A stretch of 64,000 nucleotides of DNA from Marinicella pacifica. GTDB lineage: Bacteria > Pseudomonadota > Gammaproteobacteria > Xanthomonadales > Marinicellaceae. The stretch is taken from contig NZ_BMEO01000008.1 of NCBI RefSeq assembly GCF_014636635.1, positions 39,056-103,055 of the forward strand, written 5' to 3'. How positions within the stretch are numbered: the first letter of the stretch is position 1; each line of letters starts with the position of its first letter. The notes under the pieces were generated by a model. That model ran no database searches, was not told where the DNA came from, and saw only the letters and a list, made by a program, of their open reading frames with translations. Below, piece by piece: positions 26,721 to 35,329 of the stretch. Position numbers and translations under genes: made by a program.

Positions 26721-27668
26721 ATGAGCGCTGATCTGTCCATAGTTATTGTAAACTACAACAGCTGGCAGGTTTTGGCAAAGCTGCTTGACAGCCTTGCCAG
26801 CCAACAAATCAATCCGGTACTGATAAAATCATTCAAAGTGATTATTGTGGATAACGACTCCACTGTACAAAAACCCGATTTCAGCGCGCTCATCAAATCC
26901 TTAAACGCCGCTGCCATCGAGGTTGACTGGATTCAGTCACCAAACAACCGGGGTTTTGCCGCAGGATGCAATTTAGGCGCCAAACAGGTCAAAGACGGAC
27001 TGTTGCTTTTTTGTAACCCCGACATCGAAATCCCCGCCGACGGGCTTAATCATTTAATCGCTGTATATCAAAACCACAAGGTCGATTTATTGGCCCCCAA
27101 TCAAGTAAGCTTGCAGGGCAAGCCACAGAACATTTCGGGCCGGTTTCCTAATCTATGGCGCTATCTGCCTTTAATGGGCGGCTTATTCAAAGGCAGCCAC
27201 CCAACATCTGAAACCAAACCCGTATTTTTTTGTGATTGGATTTCCGGTGCCGTGATTTTAATGCGTCTCAATGATTTTAAGCATTTGGGCGGCTGGGACG
27301 AAGCCTTTTTTATGTTTATGGAAGATGTTGATTTATGTTTCCGAGCCAGCCAAAAAGCCCTCAAAGTGGGCGTCACCAACCAAACAACCTGGCTCCATCA
27401 CCACGGTGTCTCCAGCAAACACCGAACAGCCGATCGGGTGCGCAGCAAAAGTGCTGCTTTGGCCGCCAAACACATTTACATCAATAAACACTTTATCAGC
27501 TGGCGCAAACCGCTGGCGCATTTATTTGTTTTTTTGAAATACAGCCCTGAACTGATGCTGGGCTGGCTGTTATCCTGGCCTTTTCCCAAACCGGTTTTCT
27601 TAACCCGAAGATATATTTTAAAAACTTATTTAAAGGATTTAAAAAATGGTTTTAATTATTCAGCATAA
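26721..27668 (+). CDS. Family 2 glycosyltransferase, rhamnosyltransferase-like
   Basis: 315 residues. GT-A fold: SIVIVNYNSWQVL (6-18), NNRGFAAGCNLGA, the DxD-like FCNPDIEIP, and the acceptor-side motif GGWDEAFFMFMEDVDLCFRA. These are characteristic of WbbL-type rhamnosyltransferases. No strong membrane segment; likely peripheral at the cytoplasmic face. Its divergent position next to the dTDP-rhamnose operon supports a rhamnosyl donor, though donor identity is inferred from context. Confidence 0.88.
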   Translation: MSADLSIVIVNYNSWQVLAKLLDSLASQQINPVLIKSFKVIIVDNDSTVQKPDFSALIKSLNAAAIEVDWIQSPNNRGFAAGCNLGAKQVKDGLLLFCNPDIEIPADGLNHLIAVYQNHKVDLLAPNQVSLQGKPQNISGRFPNLWRYLPLMGGLFKGSHPTSETKPVFFCDWISGAVILMRLNDFKHLGGWDEAFFMFMEDVDLCFRASQKALKVGVTNQTTWLHHHGVSSKHRTADRVRSKSAALAAKHIYINKHFISWRKPLAHLFVFLKYSPELMLGWLLSWPFPKPVFLTRRYILKTYLKDLKNGFNYSA

Positions 27669-27713
27669 AGCCTAAAACAGATGACACCGGCTGATGAATT
27701 TTTAAGTCGTAAG

Positions 27714-27722
27714 TGCTATAAT
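27714..27722 (+). promoter_or_regulatory. Extended -10 promoter of etfBA
   Basis: TGC-TATAAT, a perfect extended -10, 28 bp before the etfB ATG. There is no clear -35, which extended -10 promoters can do without. Confidence 0.6.
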
Positions 27723-27750
27723 TCAGCGCCTTTTACAAAGCACTCAATTT

Positions 27751-28503
27751 ATGAAAATACTTGTCGCCATTAAACGCGTTGTGGATTACAACGTTCGCGT
27801 CCAGGTTAAACCGGACGGCTCAGGCGTCGCCACCGACGGCGTCAAAATGAGCATAAACCCATTTGATGAAATTGCGGTTGAAGAAGCCCTGCGTATTAAA
27901 GAGCAAGGCAAAGCCGATGAAGTGGTGGTGGTCACCATCGGTGGTGATGAATCGCAACAACAACTCAGAACAGCCATGGCCATGGGTGCCGACCGGGCCA
28001 TTTTGGTCAACACCGATCAGGCCGTTCAACCGTTGCAGGCAGCTCAGGTATTGCTCAAAGTCATTGAAAAAGAACAGCCCGGTCTGGTTATCACCGGCAA
28101 GCAAGCCATTGATGATGACAATAACCAAACCCCGCAAATGTTGGCCACTTTATGGAACCGGCCACAAGCCACGTTTGTGTCAGAAATCGAATTTACCGAT
28201 AAAGGATTGCAGGCCACCCGTGAAGTGGATGCCGGATTAGAAACCATTGAAGTGGCATTACCCGCGGTGATTTCCACCGACTTGCGACTCAATCAGCCGC
28301 GTTTTGTAAAACTACCGGATATTATGAAAGCCAAGAAAAAACCACTGGAAACCCTGGCTATTGATGAGTTGGCACCACAGCGCAGCGGCCATCGCATTAA
28401 AGCGACCCAATACGAACCACCCCAACCACGCCAAAAAGGTGTGATGGTTGAATCGGTGGATGAATTAGTGACCATGTTAAAAGACAAGGGGTTATTATCA
28501 TGA
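27751..28503 (+). CDS. etfB: Electron transfer flavoprotein beta subunit
   Basis: 250 residues, full length. Family signatures: MKILVAIKRVVDYNVRVQVKPDGSGV, INPFDEIAVEEALRIKE and GKQAIDDDNNQTPQMLA. It binds AMP and pairs with EtfA to carry electrons from acyl-CoA and related dehydrogenases to ETF:quinone oxidoreductase. The last codon overlaps the etfA start (ATGA). Confidence 0.97.
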   Translation: MKILVAIKRVVDYNVRVQVKPDGSGVATDGVKMSINPFDEIAVEEALRIKEQGKADEVVVVTIGGDESQQQLRTAMAMGADRAILVNTDQAVQPLQAAQVLLKVIEKEQPGLVITGKQAIDDDNNQTPQMLATLWNRPQATFVSEIEFTDKGLQATREVDAGLETIEVALPAVISTDLRLNQPRFVKLPDIMKAKKKPLETLAIDELAPQRSGHRIKATQYEPPQPRQKGVMVESVDELVTMLKDKGLLS

Positions 28504-29432
28504 GCAAAGTTTTAATTCTCGCAGAGCACAATGGTGACAGCATTAACCAATCCACCGCCAAAGTATTAACGGCAGCCAAACAATTAAAGACAGACAGCAT
28601 CGACATGGTGTTATTTGCACCCAATGCCGAAATGGCTCAAGAGCTGGCACAATTTGAAGGTGTTGGCAATGTGCAGGTGGTGACCTGTGATAACCACCAC
28701 GATCAACTGGCGGCTTCGATTGCCCCCACGATTGCTGAATTAGGAAAGAATTACAGTCACATCTGGGGCCCGTCCACCACCTTTGGTAAAGATGTGATGC
28801 CACGGGTGGCGGCCTTAATGGAGGTCAACCAAATCAGTGATATCATGGAAGTGATTGACAACAACACTTACAAGCGTCCTATTTATGCAGGCAATGCCAT
28901 TTTGACCGTCACCACGGACAGCAATCATCAGGTCGCCACAGTGCGCACCGCCTCTTATGAAGCTGATAAAACCGATGGTGGTTCAGCTGAAATAAAGGAA
29001 TGCAGCTTAGAAACCGCCGCTGAACACACCTCATTTGTGAAATTAGCCACTGGTGATTCTGATCGACCTGATCTGCAAACCGCCGCTAAAGTGATTTCAG
29101 GTGGCCGTGGTGTTGGTTCCAAAGAAAACTTTGACATGGTGTTTGAATTGGCGGATAAAATCGGTGCCGCCACCGGCGCCTCTCGGGCAGCCGTGGACGC
29201 CGGTTACGTGCCCAATGATATGCAAGTGGGTCAGACCGGTAAAATCATTGCCCCGGATTTATACATGTGTTTTGGTATCTCAGGCGCCATTCAGCACCTC
29301 ACCGGTATTAAGGATGCCGGCACCATTGTCGCCATCAACAAGGATGCCGACGCCCCCATTTTTGAAGTGGCCGATATTGGCCTGGTGGGTGATTTATTTA
29401 AGGTTATCCCCGAAATGATTGAAAAAGTATAA
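28500..29432 (+). CDS. etfA: Electron transfer flavoprotein alpha subunit
   Basis: 310 residues. The C-terminal FAD-binding domain has the standard run: [51 protein letters not shown] and [22 protein letters not shown]. Co-translated with etfB and followed after 11 bp by the aldehyde dehydrogenase gene. Confidence 0.97.
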   Translation: MSKVLILAEHNGDSINQSTAKVLTAAKQLKTDSIDMVLFAPNAEMAQELAQFEGVGNVQVVTCDNHHDQLAASIAPTIAELGKNYSHIWGPSTTFGKDVMPRVAALMEVNQISDIMEVIDNNTYKRPIYAGNAILTVTTDSNHQVATVRTASYEADKTDGGSAEIKECSLETAAEHTSFVKLATGDSDRPDLQTAAKVISGGRGVGSKENFDMVFELADKIGAATGASRAAVDAGYVPNDMQVGQTGKIIAPDLYMCFGISGAIQHLTGIKDAGTIVAINKDADAPIFEVADIGLVGDLFKVIPEMIEKV

Positions 29433-29443
29433 CGGAGTTATCA

Positions 29444-30961
29444 ATGAAATTTTTACAAGAATTAGGTCTGAAAGACATTAACCCCGGCACTTACACCGGC
29501 GATGCGTGGTCAAGCGATGAATCGGCCGGTTTAATTGAATCCCATAACCCGGCCACCGGTGAATTATTGGGCAGCGTATATTCTGCCAGCGAATCCGATT
29601 ATGAACAGATCATTAAAACCGCACAAGCGGCGGCCAAAGAATGGCGCCGGGTTCCTGCCCCCCAACGGGGCGAAGCGGTGCGCCTGGTGGCCGATGCCCT
29701 GCGCAAACACAAAGATGCACTGGGCTCTTTGGTGTCCGCTGAAATGGGCAAAATCAAATCAGAAGGTGACGGTGAAGTACAGGAAATGATTGATATGGCA
29801 GATTTTGCCGTGGGTCAATCTCGTATGTTATACGGTAACACCATGCATTCTGAGCGTCCCGGTCACCGCATGTATGATCAATGGCATCCCTTAGGTGTGG
29901 TGGGTATTATTTCAGCCTTTAACTTCCCGGTGGCGGTGTGGTCCTGGAATGCTTTTATTGCTGCCATTTGCGGTAATATTTCGGTGTGGAAACCCAGCCC
30001 GAAAACACCTTTATGTGGTGTTGCGGTGCAAAATATTTGTAACAAAGCCTTAAAAGACCACGGTTATCCGCCCATCTTTATGCTGTTTAACGACGGTGGT
30101 AATGAACTGGCGAAAACCTTTGTCGATGACACACGCGTCGATTTATTGTCGTTCACCGGTTCCACCCAGGTGGGCAAACAGGTGGGCGTCCAGGTGGCCA
30201 AACGCATGGGTCGTTCACTGCTTGAACTGGGCGGTAACAACGGTTTAATTGTGGACAAATCAGCAGACTTAAAATTAGCGGTGCCGGCCATTGTTTTTGG
30301 CGCCGTGGGTACCGCCGGCCAACGTTGCACCACCACCCGACGTTTATTTGTGCATGAAGACATTGCCGATGAATTGATTGACAAAGTGGTGAACGCCTAC
30401 CAACAGGTTAAAATCGGTAATCCGCTGGACAAAGACACGCTCATGGGGCCACTTATTGACGGTGTGTCAGTGCAAAACTTTCTCAATACCGTTAACCGTG
30501 CCAAAGAAGCCGGCGGCGAAGTGTTGACCGGCGGTAAACCCCATGGTGACGGCCCCGGCTTCTTTGTTGAACCCTGTATTATTAAAGCCGAATCTGACTG
30601 GGAAGTGGTACAGACCGAAACTTTTGCCCCGATTTTGTATGTGATGACCTATTCAGATTTAGATGAAGTCATTGAGCAACATAACAGTGTGGCCCACGGT
30701 CTGTCATCGGCCCTGTTCACCAACGACATTCGCCAGGCCGAGCAGTTTTTGTCCGCCGGCGGCAGTGATTGCGGTATTGCCAATGTTAATATCGGCACCT
30801 CCGGTGCTGAAATTGGTGGTGCTTTTGGCGGTGAGAAAGAAACCGGCGGCGGCCGTGAAGCCGGCTCAGATGCCTGGAAAGCCTATATGCGCCGTCAAAC
30901 CAACACCATTAATTATTCAACGGATTTACCTTTGGCCCAAGGTATTAAGTTCGATATTTAA
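29444..30961 (+). CDS. ALDH7-type aldehyde dehydrogenase (aminoadipate-semialdehyde dehydrogenase-like)
   Basis: 505 residues. Antiquitin/ALDH7 features: [13 protein letters not shown], cofactor loop [23 protein letters not shown] with the catalytic Glu, [13 protein letters not shown] with the nucleophilic Cys, and a [21 protein letters not shown] tail. ALDH7 enzymes oxidise 2-aminoadipate semialdehyde (piperideine-6-carboxylate) in lysine breakdown. Eleven bp after etfA and followed by a terminator, so etfB-etfA-aldh is one unit. A link to lysine catabolism feeding ETF is attractive but inferred. Confidence 0.88.
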   Translation: MKFLQELGLKDINPGTYTGDAWSSDESAGLIESHNPATGELLGSVYSASESDYEQIIKTAQAAAKEWRRVPAPQRGEAVRLVADALRKHKDALGSLVSAEMGKIKSEGDGEVQEMIDMADFAVGQSRMLYGNTMHSERPGHRMYDQWHPLGVVGIISAFNFPVAVWSWNAFIAAICGNISVWKPSPKTPLCGVAVQNICNKALKDHGYPPIFMLFNDGGNELAKTFVDDTRVDLLSFTGSTQVGKQVGVQVAKRMGRSLLELGGNNGLIVDKSADLKLAVPAIVFGAVGTAGQRCTTTRRLFVHEDIADELIDKVVNAYQQVKIGNPLDKDTLMGPLIDGVSVQNFLNTVNRAKEAGGEVLTGGKPHGDGPGFFVEPCIIKAESDWEVVQTETFAPILYVMTYSDLDEVIEQHNSVAHGLSSALFTNDIRQAEQFLSAGGSDCGIANVNIGTSGAEIGGAFGGEKETGGGREAGSDAWKAYMRRQTNTINYSTDLPLAQGIKFDI

Positions 30962-30983
30962 TGACTTTGCTTGATTCCATTAT

Positions 30984-31019
30984 AGCCTCATCAAGCACAC
31001 CGTTTGGTGAGGCTTTTTT
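30984..31019 (+). terminator. Intrinsic terminator of etfBA-aldh
   Basis: Stem AGCCTCA / TGAGGCT followed by TTTTTTA. The 3' arm contains GGTGAGG, also the only Shine-Dalgarno-like sequence for pyrD, whose ATG lies 4 bp after the U-run. Confidence 0.85.
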
Positions 31020-31022
31020 ATA

Positions 31023-32060
31023 ATGCTTATCTCCAAACTTTACAGCCGGTTTTTACAACAACTGCCGGCCGAAACCGCCCATGATTTGGCGATACGCTCA
31101 TTGGGCAGCCCCTTGGCTAAAATAACACCTGTCAAACAGCCGGATTCACCGATTGAACTAATGGGCATCCACTTTCCAGGCCGGGTGGGACTGGCTGCCG
31201 GCTTTGATAAAAATGCCGATGCCATCAGCGGATTAAACCGTCTGGGTTTTGGTTTCCTTGAAGTTGGTACCGTAACCCCAAAACCACAAACCGGCAACCC
31301 CAAACCCCGGTTGTTTCGCCTTGCCAAAGACCGGGCCATTATCAATCGCATGGGCTTTAATAACAAAGGTGTGGATTATCTGGTTAACCAGGTTCAAAAA
31401 AGCCATTATTCAGGTATTTTAGGCATCAATATCGGCAAAAACAAAAACACGGACAACGACAAGGCACTGGATGATTATCTGATCTGTTTTCAGAAAACCC
31501 ATTTTTTGGCTGATTACATCACCATCAACATTTCCTCACCCAACACCCCGAACTTAAGGGCTTTACAAAGCAAAGACAGTCTGAATCACCTGCTGTCGGG
31601 TCTGAAACAGGCCCAGTTTGACGCCCAAAAGAAAAGTGGTCATTACACCCCTCTTGTGGTCAAAATTTCACCGGATGAAAACCCCGAGCAATTAAAAGCC
31701 ATTGCCGAAGTGTTACTGGAAACCCGCATCGACGGTCTGATCTGTACCAACACCACGATTTCAAGACCGGATCATCTCAACAGCGCTGCCGATTTAATCA
31801 ATCAAACCGGCGGACTCAGCGGTGCACCACTCAAAACGAAAGCCACCGAAACCCTCAAAAGCATGCGGGAACACTTAGGCACCGATTTCCCAATTATCGC
31901 AGTCGGTGGTATTATGAATATGGCAGACGCCCGACAACGTTTTGAATGTGGCGCTGATTTAATACAAATTTACAGCGGTTTTGTTTATCATGGTCCGCAG
32001 CTGATTGATGACATAAACCACGGCTTAACACAACCCCATGGATTCACAACACAAGCTTAA
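31023..32060 (+). CDS. pyrD: Dihydroorotate dehydrogenase (quinone), class 2
   Basis: 345 residues, normal for class 2. The short N-terminal membrane-contacting helix (FLQQLPAETAHDLAIRSL) confirms the start. FMN-barrel motifs: GLAAGFDKNAD, EVGTVTPKPQTGNPKPRLFRL, NISSPNTPNLR with the catalytic Ser, and CTNTTISRP. It oxidises dihydroorotate with ubiquinone at the inner membrane (pyrimidine synthesis). Its ATG follows the upstream terminator directly, so either a promoter overlaps that terminator or read-through supplies it. The 3' end overlaps murB by 23 bp. Confidence 0.96.
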   Translation: MLISKLYSRFLQQLPAETAHDLAIRSLGSPLAKITPVKQPDSPIELMGIHFPGRVGLAAGFDKNADAISGLNRLGFGFLEVGTVTPKPQTGNPKPRLFRLAKDRAIINRMGFNNKGVDYLVNQVQKSHYSGILGINIGKNKNTDNDKALDDYLICFQKTHFLADYITINISSPNTPNLRALQSKDSLNHLLSGLKQAQFDAQKKSGHYTPLVVKISPDENPEQLKAIAEVLLETRIDGLICTNTTISRPDHLNSAADLINQTGGLSGAPLKTKATETLKSMREHLGTDFPIIAVGGIMNMADARQRFECGADLIQIYSGFVYHGPQLIDDINHGLTQPHGFTTQA

Positions 32061-33027
32061 ACCATTCAATACCTTAAGACTTGACAGTGTCTGCGAACGC
32101 TATGTGCCAATTAATTCATTGAGCGACCTGGAAAGTCTGCCCAGAGACCTGAAAGTTTCAGACATGCTGATTCTGGCCGGCGGTAGCAATGTTTTGCTCA
32201 GTCCTGTAATTAATCGCCTTGTCGCCCACATACAACCCCGCAACCACATTCAAATCGTGGATAATCTGGTGGTCGCCTGGGCCGGCACCTCCTGGCACGA
32301 ACTGGTGGTGTGGGCGGTCAGCAAACAACTGGGCGGCATAGAAAACCTGGCCCTGATTCCGGGCACCGTGGGCGCCGCACCGATTCAAAATATCGGCGCT
32401 TACGGCGTCGAAATAAAAGACGTGCTGGCGTGGGTCGAAATCTATAACTGGCACACCGGCGGTTATCACCGACTGAGCAACGAAGACTGCCATTTCAGCT
32501 ACCGCCACAGTCTGTTTAGATACCATGACCAGCCCTGGATTATCAGCCGCGTCGGACTTGACTTACGCCCCAACCGACCGGTTAACCTCAGTTACCCGGC
32601 CTTAAACCAGTATCTGAGTGACAACAAAAATCCAAGCTACGCCGATGTTGCCAAAGCGGTTACTGAAATTCGACAATCGAAATTACCCAACCCCACCCAA
32701 TTACCGAACGCCGGCAGTTTTTTTAAAAACCCCGTCATCGACCGCCATCAAGCCGAAAAACTGGCTGCAAAACACAAAAAAATACCTCTTTACCCGGTCC
32801 CAAACAAACCCGACATTAAAAAAACCAGCGCCGCCTGGCTGTTAGAAAAATGCCATTTCAAAGGCAAACGCCACGGCGATGCCGGTTTCTACGACAAACA
32901 CGCCCTGATTCTGGTCAACCACGGCCGGGCCACCCACCAGGATATATTCACCCTCATTCAATCCGCCAAAAAAGCCGTCAAATCCAAATTCGGCATCACC
33001 CTGGAAGAAGAAGTTCGAATTGTTTAG
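32038..33027 (+). CDS. murB: UDP-N-acetylenolpyruvoylglucosamine reductase
   Basis: 329 residues, type I MurB. FAD-binding AGGSNVLL; IPGTVGAAPIQNIGAYGVEI; SYRHSLFR; NAGSFFKNP with the proton-donating Ser; and LEEEVRIV at the C-terminus. It completes UDP-MurNAc synthesis in peptidoglycan assembly. It starts inside the end of pyrD (23-bp overlap, different frame), so translation is coupled. Confidence 0.95.
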   Translation: MDSQHKLKPFNTLRLDSVCERYVPINSLSDLESLPRDLKVSDMLILAGGSNVLLSPVINRLVAHIQPRNHIQIVDNLVVAWAGTSWHELVVWAVSKQLGGIENLALIPGTVGAAPIQNIGAYGVEIKDVLAWVEIYNWHTGGYHRLSNEDCHFSYRHSLFRYHDQPWIISRVGLDLRPNRPVNLSYPALNQYLSDNKNPSYADVAKAVTEIRQSKLPNPTQLPNAGSFFKNPVIDRHQAEKLAAKHKKIPLYPVPNKPDIKKTSAAWLLEKCHFKGKRHGDAGFYDKHALILVNHGRATHQDIFTLIQSAKKAVKSKFGITLEEEVRIV

Positions 33028-33041
33028 CCCTGGTTTTGAGC

Positions 33042-33072
33042 AAAAAAAATCCCGGGAGTGACCCGGGATTTT
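33042..33072. terminator. Bidirectional intrinsic terminator between murB and azurin genes
   Basis: Stem AAAATCCCGGG / CCCGGGATTTT with a 5-nt loop, flanked by an A-run on the left and T-rich sequence on the right. It should terminate murB rightwards and, with an 8-U run, the azurin gene leftwards. Confidence 0.9.
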
Positions 33073-33093
33073 GTTGGTTTATATGGTTAAACC

Positions 33094-33546
33094 TTATTCG
33101 ATGATAAATTGACCTTTCATCACACCCCAGTGACCGGGGAAGCTGCAGAAGAAAGAATAATTCACGTCTTTGGATAATTCAGACACATCAAAAGTAACGG
33201 ATGTGCTTTCACCACCACCGATGATTTCAGTGTGGGCGATAACTTTAGACATGTCAGCAGGCATATAATCGTTGTCCAAACCTGTGGACATACCGGCTGT
33301 TGCCACTGACTGCATGTCGTCGGTTTGGGTCAACACCCAGTTGTGACCCATCACGTTGGCAGCCATGGTGCCTGAATGGGTTAAAGTCAATTTGACTTCG
33401 GTGCAATCTGCACCCACAGTCAATTCTGACTTGTTAAACTGCATCTGGTCGTTGCTGTCAATTTCCAACTCGCAGGTTTTGGCGTTGACCGCAGAAACCA
33501 AACCAAATGACAATAATAAAGTTGTTAATGTAATCAATTTTTTCAT
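33094..33546 (-). CDS. azu: Azurin, periplasmic blue copper protein
   Basis: 150 residues from the ATG at 33546 (AAGG upstream; a 22-residue extension lacks signal-peptide features). Cleavage after VNA (residue 22) leaves exactly 128 residues, the classical azurin length. In mature numbering all copper ligands are present: Gly45-His46, Cys112, His117 and Met121, with the Cys3-Cys26 disulfide. Azurin shuttles electrons between periplasmic partners. It is divergent from a two-gene cytochrome c unit, which may be its redox partner. Confidence 0.97.
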   Translation of the reverse strand: MKKLITLTTLLLSFGLVSAVNAKTCELEIDSNDQMQFNKSELTVGADCTEVKLTLTHSGTMAANVMGHNWVLTQTDDMQSVATAGMSTGLDNDYMPADMSKVIAHTEIIGGGESTSVTFDVSELSKDVNYSFFCSFPGHWGVMKGQFIIE

Positions 33547-33654
33547 AATAGTACCTTTTAAAAAAGTAAAATAAATATGGTTGTTTATGACCTGAAATTC
33601 AAGTGATAACAACCGGGAAAACCCTGTAAATCATCTAAATTTTTCAATGCGCAC

Positions 33655-33660
33655 ATTATA
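33655..33660 (-). promoter_or_regulatory. Candidate -10 element of the azurin gene
   Basis: TATAAT on the minus strand, about 108 bp before the azurin start; no clear -35 partner. Confidence 0.4.
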
Positions 33661-33725
33661 ACGCACTAAAATTAACAGCGCGTTAATGAAACGTCAAATA
33701 AACAGATATTTTTATGGCAAAGCAA

Positions 33726-33754
33726 TTGAGTCGCCTGTCATTCCTGCTTATAAT
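33726..33754 (+). promoter_or_regulatory. Promoter of the tandem cytochrome c genes
   Basis: TTGAGT, a 17-bp spacer, TATAAT. The predicted start lies about 20 bp before the first cytochrome ATG at 33781. Confidence 0.72.
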
Positions 33755-33780
33755 GGCCTTTTTATTTTCATTGGTTTATC

Positions 33781-34107
33781 ATGCAGAAAATTATTGTGTT
33801 GTGTCTGTTGTTTTCTTTCGGTCCGGCAATGGCCGAAGGTGACCCGGTTCGCGGTGAACAAATTGCTTATACCTGTACCGGCTGTCACGGTATCCCGAAA
33901 TATAAAAATTCCTATCCCAATTACCATGTGCCGAAAATTGGCGGCCAAAATGCAGCCTATCTGGAAACCGCCCTTAAAGATTACCGTGACGGCGCCCGCC
34001 GCCATGGCACCATGCAAGCGCAAGCAGGCAGTCTGAGCGATCAGGACATTAGTGATATCGCCGCTTATTTTTCTCAACTTGGCCAAAATCAGCAGGACAA
34101 ACCATGA
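33781..34107 (+). CDS. Small class I cytochrome c
   Basis: 108 residues. Signal peptide to about residue 18 (PAMA). Heme motif CTGCH at 32-36; likely axial Met in GTMQAQAGSLSD. The size matches one half of a cytochrome c4 or a c5-type carrier. It should be periplasmic. Its end overlaps the next cytochrome gene (ATGA), so the pair may be a split c4-like system. Confidence 0.92.
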   Translation: MQKIIVLCLLFSFGPAMAEGDPVRGEQIAYTCTGCHGIPKYKNSYPNYHVPKIGGQNAAYLETALKDYRDGARRHGTMQAQAGSLSDQDISDIAAYFSQLGQNQQDKP

Positions 34108-34457
34108 ACAATTTTAAAAAACCACAAATCATCTCTGTCGCACTGTGTGTGTTCGCTCTTTTAGTGGGAAGCAATGCGCTGGCCTTTGATGCCGAAGCGG
34201 GTAAAAAGAAAGCCGAACAAGTCTGTGCTTCATGTCATGGTTTAGATGGTGTGGGCATCATCCCCACCTACCCAAATCTTGCCGGCCAGTATGTGGATTA
34301 TCTGACCAAAGCCCTCAAAGACTACCGTTCCGGTCAACGCAGCAATGCCATTATGGCGGGTTTTGCCGCCACCTTAAGTGACGAAGAAATTCAAAACCTG
34401 GCGTACTACTACGCCACCTTAAAAGAAAATCGTTTACCTGTCTTAGACCTGAAATAA
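34104..34457 (+). CDS. Small class I cytochrome c
   Basis: 117 residues. Signal peptide or anchor to about residue 27 (NALA). Heme motif CASCH at 41-45; axial Met probably in NAIMAGFAATLSDEE. It is similar to its upstream neighbour (GGQNAAYLETALKDYRDGAR against AGQYVDYLTKALKDYRSGQR), so the two are tandem paralogues. Probable electron carriers to a terminal oxidase or reductase not in this window. Confidence 0.93.
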   Translation: MNNFKKPQIISVALCVFALLVGSNALAFDAEAGKKKAEQVCASCHGLDGVGIIPTYPNLAGQYVDYLTKALKDYRSGQRSNAIMAGFAATLSDEEIQNLAYYYATLKENRLPVLDLK

Positions 34458-34461
34458 GACT

Positions 34462-35271
34462 GTGTCAAAACCCCAATACGCCCTGATAACCGGTGCTTCC
34501 GCCGGTTTGGGTTTGGCCTTTGCCGAACAACTGGCGGCTAAAAAAACAGCATTAATTCTGGTGGCCAGGCGTGCACAGCGCTTGCAAAAAATAACCCAAG
34601 AACTGACCGATCAACACGGTATAAAAGCCCATTACCTGGTCGCAGATTTGGCCCATCCCGATGCACCGGATAAAATTTTTGAGCAATGCCAAAACAATCA
34701 ATGGCCGGTGCATACCCTGATTAACAATGCCGGTTATGGTGTGCCCGGCGATTTTGATCATGTGGATTGGGCCACCCATCAGGCACAGTTGAATGTGATG
34801 CTCAACAATCTGGTGAAACTCAGTTATTTATTTTATCCGGCCATGAAAAAAGCCGGTTGCGGCGGCATTTTACAGGTGGCGTCACTGGCCGGTCTGGCGC
34901 CGCCGACCGCCGGACACACTCTGTACGGGCCGATGAAAGCTTTTGTGATTAAGTTTGCCCATTCTTTGCATTTAGAAGCCAAAGACTTTGGCGTCCATGT
35001 GACTGCCGTCTGTCCGGGCTTTACCTACACCGAGTTTCATGATGTCAATGGCACCCGCAAGCGCATGAACAGCCTGTCTAAATCCCTGTGGATGAATGCC
35101 GATGATGTGGTGCGCCAAAGCCTACAAGCACTGGCAGACAATAAACCGGTCAAAATAAATGGCTGGCGCAACCGCTTGATTGCCTTAATGACCCGCTTAT
35201 TTCCGGACAAACTGATTCGTGCCTTGTTCCAAAGCAATATTCAAAAATACCGTCAACGCAGCTCAGATTAG
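34462..35271 (+). CDS. SDR-family oxidoreductase
   Basis: 269 residues with a GTG start, 4 bp after the cytochrome gene. Classical SDR: cofactor motif TGASAGLGLAFAE, NNAGYG, and the catalytic pair in LYGPMKAF (Y-x3-K). NADP preference is suggested by VARRAQRL after strand 2. A C-terminal basic amphipathic stretch (RLFPDKLIRALFQSNIQKYRQR) may touch the membrane. Substrate unknown. Confidence 0.88.
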   Translation: MSKPQYALITGASAGLGLAFAEQLAAKKTALILVARRAQRLQKITQELTDQHGIKAHYLVADLAHPDAPDKIFEQCQNNQWPVHTLINNAGYGVPGDFDHVDWATHQAQLNVMLNNLVKLSYLFYPAMKKAGCGGILQVASLAGLAPPTAGHTLYGPMKAFVIKFAHSLHLEAKDFGVHVTAVCPGFTYTEFHDVNGTRKRMNSLSKSLWMNADDVVRQSLQALADNKPVKINGWRNRLIALMTRLFPDKLIRALFQSNIQKYRQRSSD

Positions 35272-35276
35272 AACAT

Positions 35277-35314
35277 AAAAAAAGCAGCATGTGATATCAC
35301 AGACTGCTTTTTTT
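35277..35314. terminator. Bidirectional intrinsic terminator
   Basis: Stem AAAAAAAGCAG / CTGCTTTTTTT with a 16-nt loop. It lies between the convergent SDR and gdhB genes. Confidence 0.85.
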
Positions 35315-35329
35315 GCGTACACAAATTGC

